A DNA stretch of 64,000 bases, from assembly GCF_047511655.1 (NCBI RefSeq), contig NC_133391.1, positions 133,146,906 through 133,210,905 of the forward strand, given 5' to 3'. The notes below the pieces were generated by a model that saw only the letters and a program-made list of their open reading frames with translations, was not told the origin of the DNA and did not search any database. The first letter of the stretch is position 1, and every line of letters starts with the position of its first letter. A program made the translations under genes and the position numbers. Below, piece by piece: positions 37,601 to 49,600 of this stretch. The DNA comes from Castor canadensis. Lineage: Eukaryota > Chordata > Mammalia > Rodentia > Castoridae.

Positions 37601-40600
37601 TCTTTTTTGCTGTGACAAAATACCTTACATAGCAATGTAAAAGAGAAAAGACTTATTGTGGCTCATGGTTTCAGAGGATTCAGTCCATAGTTACTTGACC
37701 GCATTGTGCTTGGTCAGAACATCATGGTGGTGAGAGCATGTGGTAGAGGAGAGTAGTTAATCTCATGGCAAACAGGGGATGGAGAGAGCAAGACAGAAAG
37801 GGGGAGGGCGGAGGAGGAGGAGGAGAGGGAAAGGGAGAGGAAGAGGGAGAGGGAGAAGAAGACCGACCAACCAAAGGGGACCTAGGGCAATATACCCCTA
37901 AAGGACCCACCCCTAGTGACCTACTTCCTCCAGCCAGGTTCCACCTCCTAAAGTTTCTAGAACCTCCAATATAGTATCACCAGCTGGTGACCAAGAAGCA
38001 CATGAGCCTATTGGGGATATTTCATTCTCAATTAATAATATTTGATTTCATCCTTTCCTATTGGTATGCCTTTTATTTTGTTCTCTTGTCTTGTTCCTCT
38101 GGCTAAGACTGCCAGTACTATATTGAATAAGAGCAGTAGAACTGGACACCCTTGTCTTGTTCCAGATCTTAGAGAAAATGCTTTCAGCTTTCCTCTATTC
38201 AGTATGAGACTAGCCAGGGGTATATTATACATACCTTTTACTATGTTGAGGTACAATTCTTCCATACCTAATTTGTCCCGTTTTTATAATAAAGAGATAT
38301 TGAATTTTGTCAAATACTTTTTCTGAATCTGTTGACATGATAATATGATATTTATCCTTTATTCTGTTGCTATTATGTATTACATTTATTGATTTGAATA
38401 TATTGAATCATACTTGCATCCCTGGATTAAATCCAACTTGATCATGGTGAATGGTCATTTTGATGTGCTGTTGAATTTGATCTGCTAATAGTTTGTTGAG
38501 AATTTTTGAATATGTTCATCAGGGATATTGGTCTATAGTTTTCTTTTCCTCTTCCTTCTCTTCCTCCTCCTCCTCCTTTGTATATCCTTACCTGGTTTTG
38601 GTATTGGGGTAATCCATAGGATGGATTTGGAAGGGTTCCTTTCTTTTCAATTGTTTGGAATAGCTTGAGAATAGGCATTAGTTCTTCTAGCTTTTCTAGT
38701 TTGATAGAATTTAACAGTGAAATCAGTCAGCCCTGGACTTTGTTGGGGGGCTGCTTATTACTGATTTAATCTTACTACTTTTTATTTGTCTGTTTAGATC
38801 TTCTCTAACTTCATAGTTCAATTTCAGTAGGTTGTATGTGTTCAGAAATTTATCCATTTCATTTAGGTTTTCCAGTTATTGAGGTGGGCTGTAATGATCA
38901 TTTGTATTTCTGTGACATCACTTGTAATCTTTTCTTTTCCCATCTCTAATTTTACTTATTTGGATATTTCTCTCTTTTTTCCTTAGTTTAGCTAAAGGGT
39001 TGTCGATTTTATCTTTTAAAAAAAACAACTTTATTTCTCTGATCTCTTGTGTTTTTTTGGTATTTATTATCATTATTTTTGTCTGCTTTGCTTATTTCTA
39101 CTCTGATTTTTGTTATTTCTTTCCTTCTACTAATTTGGGTTCTGGTAAGCTCTTGCTTTTCTAGGTCCTTGAGATGTATCTTTAGGCTGATTATTTGAAA
39201 TTTTTTTTTTTTTGGTATTGGCATTTATTGCTACAAACTTCCCTCAATGTTTTGGTATGCTGTGTTTCCATTTACATTTGTTTCAAGAAAGCTTTAAATT
39301 TCCCTTTTGATTTCTTCAGTGGCCCATTATTTGTTCAGCACCATGTTGTTAAATCTCCATGAATTGGTATAGTTTTGGGCCTACCTTCCCTCCTTCCTTC
39401 CTTCCTTCCTTCCTTCCTTTCTTCCTTCCTTCCTTCCTTTCTTCCTTTTCTTGACTGAGATCTTTCAAAAGACCTGGCTTTAAGTTCTGACATTCTTTCT
39501 TCTACTTAATCTGGTCTATTGTTGAGGCTCTCAACTGCATTTGTTATTTGATTTATTGAGCTCTTTATTTCCAAGATTTCTGTTTGTTTTTTCAAGATCT
39601 CTTATCTCTTTGCTGAATTTCTCATTGATTTTCTAATTTTGTTTTAATTATTTGTATTCTTTTTTATCTCATTGACCTTCCTTATAAACATTCTTATAAA
39701 TGATTTATCAAGCCTTTCATCAGTGTTTTCTTTGGAATCTGTTGCTAGAGAATTATTGTGTTCTTTTGGAGGCATCATGTTACTCTTACTCACCCTCCCT
39801 CTCATATTTCTTGTGATTCAATATTGAAGTTTATCTCTGCCATTTTTATGGCGTGGCCTTCATAGTAAATGACTTTTTCTTGAAGATGTGTTTTTGCAAT
39901 CAGTTTGATATGCAATGTTGGCTTTGGTTCCAACTGAGAACCATACTGATGTCTTCCTGTAGCTTCTTTTGTTATAACTAATGACTATGGTCATAGTGTA
40001 TAATATGGTACAATCAAAGAAACCCAATGTTTCTGGTGGCCACACTGGGGTGGGTATGTTATTATGGCTTGGGCAGATGAGGTATACACAGGAGTGAGTG
40101 TAGGGTGCCTACTGTGTGACCACTCCAACAATTGGTGTGGTGGCACTGCTGGGCCTGAGGAGAGAGGAATGTATGTGTTCAAAGGTGGCATGGGTCAGGG
40201 TAGTGATGGTGGTGGGAGCTGCTCTGATAAGCTTGTTCCTCCACCCATAGTGTGGCAGAAGTGGGATGGCCACAGGATCTGGGTCACTGGCTGCTGGTCC
40301 TGATGGAGAGAAACCAGCACCACATATAGCACCTATAGCCAGGAGGCACTCTGTAGATGCCTGCTTTCAGTCCTGGCATTAGCATGAGTCCATATGTGGC
40401 TGGTCACACCCTTGTTCTCAGTGAACAAGTGCTTTGACCTCATACCCCAGATTTAGAGACAGGCACACACTTTACTCAAGTGGGTCACCAAGAGTGTAAA
40501 TAATTGAGGCCATTCCAACCTAATTTCTTGGTTCTCAAACCTACATATTTTACCTTCTAGAGACACAATGTTATGAAAATATCTTTAAAGTGTCTGTTAT

Positions 40601-43600
40601 TTCCTGGGGTATGGAACCCCATTCTGACATAGCATTGCTGCTGTGATGGTGACTTAACTGTACCTTCATCGGGTTGTTCCAACATTCCATCAGCCTTCAC
40701 CTCTGGTTGTGTAGTATATGTAGACCAGTGGATTCCGTGGTCATAGGCCCGTTCCTAACCTCCCTTGGTGTAAAGTAGGTTTCTTGGACTCATGGCATCT
40801 CATGTTTGTGCATCAGATAGCTTGTGAACCTTCAGATAATGAAGTTAGCTGAGGTCCTGCAGAAAAGAAAAGGGAATGTATATCTAGAATATGGTTCTAT
40901 TTTTGTCAAAATGAATCCTTGGCCATTCTAGTGAGGCAGGGTTTCATACAGTGAACTTGCCACTAAATGAACAATTGTTTTCCTCAAGAATTTGTGACAT
41001 ATTGGGAACTTAATGTTGGTCTTTGCTAGACATTTGGCTATAGCAGTAGGTAGAAAAACTTTGGTAAGAAGGAGCTCATACTGTTGGATGTGTAGACTGT
41101 ACTCATGCCATTGTAGCCACCTCATTATGTACCCTTTGTGCCTACATAGGGGTGGCAGATATCAGAGGCTGGCTGTTGTACTCAGGCCAAGTCATTTTGT
41201 CTGTCTGCTGTCTACTGCCTATTCTGTAGTAGATGTTTTCTGTGGTCATTAACATACAATAGAAAGCTCTTCCCAGTTCATGCTCATATATGTATCCTAG
41301 ACCTCCTTGTTCCTGATCTTTCAATCTTTATTTCTAGGCTACTGGCTGCTTCATTTGCTACTACTGTTGAGTCTTTATATATTCTAATGTCTGGCTACTT
41401 CTCTTTCCATAGAAAGTGTATGATTATTTGTTTCATTCAGTTCCATTTATTTGAAAAACTTTTCTTCACTAGCATTTTTCACGGCCACTTCTGTGAGGAG
41501 CTATACTGTTGCTAGAGTCCATTTTTTTGCCTTTATCCATAAAATGAAACTGACTCATGCATGAATCCAGTGTATCAGCTGGTAATAAGGACTCCTCCAT
41601 GCAGCCATATATGTGAATTGAGGGAAAGGGGCTGGTGGATTACATGAATGCTGGGAAACCATCTTGTGTGACTTGCTTGCCTTCTGGTCCTCTTCACACT
41701 CAACCCAAGATGTACCACTTTCATCCTTTAATCCCTTCTTCTGCCATCTTTTATGGCAATTCTACCATGTCTGTCTTACTGTGGATAGTCATTGCATTTT
41801 CTATGCTTCCAGGAGCAACCTTAGTAGTGAGTTCATGCCATTTCCAGAAGTCTTTGCTAGGGTGTTTTTCCTATATCCCTGGCGAGTGCTCACCAATCTA
41901 AAAATTCTCCCTTATTCAACCTATCTACCTGCCCTATTGGTCCCTTTAATTTCATGTTATTCTCCTAGTTACTAGCAGCACATTCTGGGTAAGTCCTATA
42001 GTACCTTTAGGGCTAGCTTCTTCTTCCCTTATCAATCCCAACATGTCCCCACACAGGTTATGGTATGACTTAACTTTTGTTTTTGGTCTAGTGGACAGGA
42101 GGAGGTATGGGGTCATATCTTCATAGACCACATGGTATCTTCCACCATTTTTGTGCCAGCCTCTTTCCCTCAGTTCACATATATGGAAGATTCCTTATTA
42201 ACAGCTGATGAAGTATTGATAGCAGTTTCTGAATCCTCTTTGAGGGGAGAGTACTGGCCTTAACAGGGGAGTGGGCCAGTTCTGCAGACTCAGAGTGATA
42301 AAGGAGGCCTTGGTATTCAAGACTTTTTAATACATAACCAGGATGTTCCCATTCCATATGGCAGGGTCCTGCCATTTCCCAACCAGAACCTTGGCCTTGA
42401 CAGAGCAAGCCTATCTTAGTTGAGACTAACTTTGTTTGGAGCTTGACTACTCTGCAGATTAATTCCTCACTTTGAGTCTCAGCTCTCTGCCCACCTGCTG
42501 TGGGAGATGAGAAGGACTTTGTATTTTACCTTGGAGATCTTCTGTTTTTCACACTTAGCTTGTACTTGTTTACTAATCTTTTCCAGCTTTTCCTTATCTT
42601 TTCTCAAAGCTTCATTCAAGGTTGTCAATAGACATGCACTTCATTATCCTCATAGTTACTATTTGCCCTGTATTTTACATACTTTGATATTTCATAGCTG
42701 CACTAATAGGCTCCCTCACATTCTTACACCATACCAGTGTTCACCACCAATGAAATTTTAAAAATCACTACCAGGATTTTCAGTGATCTACCTATCACCA
42801 GTGCTTAGCATATAACAGTTGTACAGGGGATACATTATGATATTTACATATATGTATAAAATATATCTTTGTTGGATTTACCCCTCCATTGTTCTCTCCC
42901 TTCCCCTTCCTTCTTAGAACAATTTCAACAGGTTTCATTCTTCTCTTTTCATATATGGATACACAAAATGTCCATCATTTACACTCTCATTCTCCCTTTC
43001 CTTATGCTTACCCCCTCCCACAAGAACCCACCTCTGGAAAAGATTTATTTTTCCCTCCTGCCATTCATTTTTTAAATTAAGTGTATATTGATAGTCCAAG
43101 GGGGTTTTGCCTTGGTACTTAGGCCCATATATATCATGCTTTTATCAAATTAACCTCTTCCCCTTCCTTTAATTACTCATTCTCTATCACCATGCTCCCC
43201 TAATATTCAACAGCTTACTATACAGTGCATTATATTATATTCATATGTAGATGGGTCATTCCAGTATTTTTCATTCTCTAACATTTTCTTCATCTCTCCC
43301 ACCTCCCTTATCCCCCTCAGATGGACTCACTAATACAATTTTGTTCTCTATATGATCATATATGTTTCTATATATGCATTTAACTTACAGGTCTAGTTTC
43401 AACATATGAGAGAAAACGTGACCTTTGATTTTATAAGCTTGGCTTACTTCACTTAACATGAAGTTCTTCAGTTCCATCCATTTACCTGCAAACAACATAA
43501 TTTCATTCCTCTTCATGGCTGAATAAAACTCCATTATGTATATATTCCACATTTTCTTAATCCACTCATCAGTTGTGGCACATCTAGACTGCTTCCAAAG

Positions 43601-46600
43601 CTTGGCTGTTGCAAAAATTGCTACAGTAAACATGGGAGTGCAGGTGTCTCTATCATATCCTGGAGTACATTCTTTTAGATATGTGCCTAGGAGTGGAATT
43701 GTCGGATCATATGATAGTTGTATTTTTAGTTTTTTGAGGGACATCATATTGCTTTCCATGGAGGTTGCACTAATTTTCATTTTCACCAATAGTGTAGAAA
43801 TGTTCCTTTCCCCCCACATCCTCACCAGCATTTGTTCTTATTTGTGTTATTGATGATTGCCATTCTGACTGGGATGGGGAAGAATCTCAGTGTAGTTTTG
43901 GTTTTCATTTCCTTTATGGCCAAGGATGTTGAAATTTTCTTCATATGTTTATTGGCATTTGTACTTCTTTTGAGAATTGTCTGTTCAGTTCATTACCTAT
44001 TTATTCAGTAGGTTGTTGATTCCTTGAGGGGTTAATTTTTGAGCTCCCTGAATATTACGGTTATTAATCCCTTGTCAGATGTGTAGCTGGCAAATATTTT
44101 CTTCTATTCTGTTTCTTCAGTCTGGTGACTATTTCCTTTGCTGTGTAGAAGCTTTTTAGTTTTATGTAGTCCCATTTGTCAATACTTTCTCTCAATTGCC
44201 AAACTATTGGAGCTCCATTCATGAAGTTTTTACCTATGCCTACGTGGCCCAGTGTGTTCCCTATTTTTTCACTGTTTCAGAACTTATACTAAGATCTTTA
44301 ATCCACTTTGAACTGATGCTTATACAAGATGAGAGACTGGATCTAGTTTTAGTCTTCTACAGGTGGAAATTCAGTTTTCCCAGCACTATTTGTTGAAGAG
44401 GCTATCTTTTTTTTCCAATTCATATTTTGGGCATCTTTGTTGAAAATCAGATGGCTGTAGTTGTGTAGGTAGAGTCTTTTATTCTATTCCATTGGTCTTC
44501 ATGTCTGTTTTTGTGACATTACCATGTTGTTTTTTATTACTGTGGCTCTGTAGTATAGTTTCAGGTCAGGTATTATGATACCTCCAGTGTTGCTTTTTTG
44601 GCTCAGGATTGCTTTGGCTGTTTGAGGTCTTTTTTGCTTCCACATGAACTTTAAGATTGACTTTTCTATCTCGGTGAAGAATGTCATTGGAATTTTGATA
44701 GGGATTGCATTGAACATACAGATTGCTTTCGGTAGTATAGACATTTTCACAATACTGATTCTGCTGATCCATAAGCATGGGATGTCCTTCCATCTTCTGA
44801 TGGCTTCATTGATTTCTTTCTTTAGTGATTTGTAGCTTTCATTGTATAGGTCAGTCACCTTCTTCATTAAATTTATTCCTGGATATTTTAATTTTTTGAA
44901 GCTTTTGTGAATATTATTGTTTTCCTGATTTCTTTTTTGGACTGTTCATTGTTTGTATGTAGAATTGCTACTGACTTTTGTGTATTGATTTTGTATCCTG
45001 TTCATTTGCAGAAAGTGTTTATGAGCTTTCAGAGTTTTTAGGGTCTTTCAGGTATTGGATCATATCATCTGCAAATAGGGACAATTTGATCTCTTCCTTT
45101 GCTATTTGAATCTCTTGTATTTCTTTGTCCTGTATTATTGCTCTGGCTGGGAATGCCAGCACTATGTTGAATACAAGTGGAGAGAGTGGACACTCTTGCC
45201 TTGATTTTAGAGAAAATGGTTTCAGTTTTTCTCCATTAAATATAATGTTGGCTATAGGTTTGTCATATATAACCTTTATAATGTTGATGGATGTGACTTC
45301 TATTCCTAATTTCTTTAGAGCTTTTTATTATTAAAGGATGTCGAATTTTTTCAAAGGCTTTTTCTGCATCTATTGATATGATGATGTGATTTATGTATTG
45401 TCTCACATCCCACACAAGCTTGTCCTATAAACCTAACTAAGAGTGATGGCAGATGCAGAAAAAGACAACAGACAGAAGATCAAACATGCATAAAGCTGGG
45501 GCCAGGTAGGCTGGGTGCTTGGATGGAGACACACCAGCCCCCTCCACCTCCAGTGAGTTTATTATATATGGTGGCAACACGAGTTGGAGAGGCATTTCTC
45601 GGGGGAGGGGATGTGACATTGTAATCCTTGGGAACAGGAGGAATCTGTGACAGCTTGTCTCTGAACATAAACATTAAAGGAAAAAACAGCTGTATTGCAT
45701 CTTGCCCGTTTCTGCAGCTGAGGCTGTGCTCATGCAATTTATTGGGCATAACTATGCTTGCTCCCTTCTGCAGTTTGGAGCTGTGCCAAACTCAAATCCA
45801 CAGCTTATTTGATACACCTGTCCGCTTTTAATTTCCCCCTTTTTTAATTTCTTAAATGTTTGTGATGAAGCCTGTAACTTAATCCAAGGAGTCGTCTTTG
45901 CATTGTGCGGCATCCAACTAAGAAAACAGGTGAACAATACCAGAAGGAGTGCTTTAGCAACTTAAAGGATTGAAACCCTTGAGTTCATCCAGGACAGTTT
46001 TTGCAATAGTAGCTGGAGAAACAGCATTATCACAAGCCTTTTGCATGGCCAATATTTGTTGTCTTAATAGCCATAAGTCTACAGTACCTTTTGCTTCATT
46101 TTCATGAGCCTATAAGATGAGATTTACCCGTGAAGCTATAGTCACTATATCGAGGCACCAAATGTCCTGAGGAATGACCTCCCATGTGCACTGTATCATT
46201 GGTAAAGATAGATATAGGGCGGCTCTACCAAGTGATAGGATGCACCATTGGCGGGCTGGGCATGAAAGTCCAGTGTGAATCGCCCTGGACAACACCCACC
46301 TGTACTGTGATTATGACCAATGCCGCCAGCAGTGTGGCTGTGGGATTCCCAGCCAACCCCAGGCTACCAGTTACCATTGTCACCATGTCCAGGTGGGTGG
46401 CTCACTGTCCCATGTCTGTCTTGCCAGCGGCTGTTTCCTTGGCCACCCTCTGGTCAGTGGAGGAGTCAGCCTTAGCGGCTCCCTGTCCCAGGGCGAGTCT
46501 TCCAGTCTCGGCCTCCTCATCTTCGGGACCAGGGAGTCCATGAGGCTTGACAGACTGCGATGGTACCTACATTTGGTGTTGTGCATCTTCAGGAAAAACA

Positions 46601-49600
46601 CAAACATGCCCTCGACCCCACATAGCCAAATAATGAGTGAAGACATGCTTAGTGGCCTCACCAGTGTGTGCAGAGGCATAGATATAAATTGCCTATGCAA
46701 GGCTGAAACATTTTGGTGGTAGAAAGCATGACTTAGTTGGGCAGCTTCTACGGGTGTGGCAGTTTGTGTGGGCAAGCCCAAAGCAAGCCCAGAGACTAGG
46801 TTATCTGCCCAGACATTACTGTCAGCAAATGGGCTGGGGAGATTAGAATGTGAGCACAAATGGCTCACAAAACAGGGATAGAGGCAGGTTTGCACCAGCA
46901 ATTGCCAGAGTGCTCCTGTGGTGGCAGTGTGGAATGGGGCCAGGCCTGGCGAGGGCTGAGCTCTTTTAGGAAGTGGGTCTGATGCTGTGGCTGTGCTGGT
47001 GCCCGCCATGACTCAGTCCCTCTTGGGCCCACCTGTTCCCAGCAGTGGTCCCATGCTCTGCAAATCCTGTTCCTCCCCTCCAACATTGCTTGGGGAGTCA
47101 GGTCCTGGCCCATTGGCACCAGTCAGTGACCTGGTCATGCAGGATCTGGTGTCTCAAGCATAAGGTAAAATTTAAAACCAGCTGTACCCTTTCCTTGACT
47201 ACGAGCTGCCTGCAAGGCAGCCTGCAGGGGACTCTTAGCAAGAGAGGGAAAATTCTTGGCCCATGGAGGGATCCCCAAGTGCATGGTTCCCTGTGCTTGA
47301 CGTGCCAGAGAGCCCTCCTGACTCTCCTCATCTGACATTAAATCCTCATAAGGTGGGGCTGATGGTTCAGCGTCTCCACTGCCCACAGCGTCTCCACTGC
47401 CTCTCACACTTCTGTATGACTGCTTTCAGGGGTGAGTCCCACTTCCCAGCTCCACTGCTAGGGACAGAAATCTTTTACTTCTACATTCTACTGAAGTCTT
47501 CTACTATATTCTATCCATATAATTTCTACCTTATAATTTTTCTACTGTATTCTATCATATAATTTCCACCTTACACTTCTACTGTATAATGCTTAATTCT
47601 TCTACCATTTAATTTTAAGTCTTAATTCTTAATTTTTCTACTTTATAATTCTTAATTTCTCTACCTCATAATTCTTAATTTCTCTATCTTATAATTCTTA
47701 ATTTCTCTACCTTATAATTCTTAATTCTTCTACCTTATGATTCTTAACATAGTTTTTTAAAGCCTAGAGTTCTCGGTCCTTAGACTCATCCTGTACCATA
47801 TTTTTATACCTGGCTGTATTCGATTCACTCTCCCTCCACACCTTACTTGTTTCTTATTATCTCTTACATGTGTGTTTCTCAGTGAGTGTCTCCTCATCTC
47901 AGGCTTCAAGTTCTCCCATAGTTCTCATCCAGGCCTCACCTCACTCTCAGGTCCCTGTTTGGGCTCCAGCTCTCATGTCCCACATGAGCTTGTCCTATAA
48001 ACCTAACTGAGGGTGATGAGACATGCAGAAAAAGACAACAGACAGAAGATCAAACATGCATAAAGCTGTGGCCAGGTAGGCTGAGTGCTTGGATGGAGAC
48101 ACACCAGCCCCCTTCACCCCCAGTGAGTTTTGTTATATACAGTGGCAACATGAGGTGGAGAGGCAGTTCTCAGCGAGAAGGAGCATGACATTGTAATCCT
48201 CGGGAACAGGAGGAAGCTGTGGCAGCTTCTCTCTGAACATAAACATTAAGGGTAAAAACAGCTGTGCTGCATCTTGCCCACTTCTGCAGCTGAGGCTGTG
48301 CCAACTCAAGCATGCAATTTATTGGACATAACTATGCTTGCTCCCTTCTGCAGTTTGGGGCTGTGCCAAACTCACACCCACAGCTTGTTTGATATACCTG
48401 TCTGCTTTCCACATTTGACTTGAAAATATTGTACCATCCTTGTGTCCCTGGGATGAAACCTACTTGATCATGACATATGATATTTTTAATGTGTTCTGTT
48501 TGCAAATATTTTATGGAGGATTTTCTAGTCTATGTTCATCAAGGATATTGAGTGCTGGGGTCTTAATAGCCATTTCAGTAGTGGGTGGTTCAGTTCCAAA
48601 TCCCATCCTGGCATCTGCTTTCTCAAGCTACTTGCAATACCTATTAGGTTCCTGGGGAAGCCAAATCTGAGATAGAACTTAGCACAAGAGGTTTATCAGA
48701 GAGAGCTCTTATAGTCAACCCCTGTGGAAGAGAAGAAGGAAGACTTGGTTAGATGGAGAAGCTGGGTTGCAGTTCAGTCCTAGTTTAAGCCTTGGCTGTC
48801 CACCTGAGGGTTGTAAAGTCTAGGTGACACTTCAGAGTTGTCCTAAGTTGGATGAGAGAACACTGAGCTTTTACACATCCATGTTGGACCTGTGGACTAC
48901 CCTAGGAAACAAGTGTGGCTCTGGGCAATGCAGCTTTCTTCAGCAGGGATGGTCTATGAAAGGGTTGATAATATAAAGTGAAACAGTCAATTGTATAATA
49001 AATTTACTAACTTATACCTTTTCTTTCCCATAGCATCTTTTTATGGTGAAAGTTATGTGGCATTCAACACCATAGATGTTTCCTCTGAGCTATCTCTTCA
49101 ATTAAAATTTCAAACCAGCAAGCCACAGGGGTTACTTTTCCTTGCAGCTGGGAAAAATGACTATTGTATAATGGAACTTCTATCAGGAACCTTACGGGTA
49201 TGTTTTTTTTTTTTTTTAAATCCTTAAAATATATAAACATTCAATTTCTAGAAGGAAAAAGTGTGACAGAAAAATAGCTGTACATGTTCATTACTATTAT
49301 CTCACTAGAAAAAAGTTATGTGCCATTTGTATAGGATAGGATTCTTCTCCATTTTTGTTAACATGTCTTAAATAGCCTGACTCTAAAATTTTCTGACTTG
49401 AATATATAATCCATAAGTGTAGGAAGAGTGTTCCTATCTAACCCTCTTCCCCTCTACCCCCACTTCATTTTCTGTTTCTGTATCAAAATACCCAAGACTG
49501 GGTAATTTGCAGAGGAATGGGGTTTGTTTTGGCTCATAGTTCTGGGTGTCTAAGAGTATGATGCTGGCATCTTTTTTACTTCCGATGAGGGTTTCATGTA

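Larger units (their letters stand above)
35425..39860 (-). mobile_element. Older L1, minus strand, interrupted by a SINE and an LTR-like element
   Basis: 3' UTR at about 35425-35640, ORF2 C-terminus about 36000-36560, RT near 38032-38760 (minus frame with [19 protein letters not shown]), then weaker endonuclease and ORF1 sequence to about 39860. Stops and frameshifts are frequent. The ORF2 order is continuous only when the inserts at 35.65-35.96 and 37.58-38.03 kb are removed. Confidence 0.85.
45407..48411 (-). mobile_element. Class II (ERVK-like) endogenous retrovirus, internally deleted
   Basis: Two LTRs of about 430 bp (45407-45830 and 47976-48411) flank about 2.1 kb of interior, far below the usual 6-7 kb. 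On the minus strand the 5' LTR is the right-hand one. It is followed by a Lys-type primer binding site, a leader with tandem repeats, a gag remnant, unassignable sequence and a polypurine tract before the left LTR. The LTRs differ by roughly 10% by eye, including a small indel, so it is older than the class I provirus. It inserted into an L1. No intact coding region remains. Confidence 0.9.

Noticed and set aside
46380..47009. 209-codon minus frame inside the class II provirus
   Set aside because: No retroviral motif is recognisable, and the composition looks like an out-of-frame reading of decayed proviral sequence. I left it unassigned.
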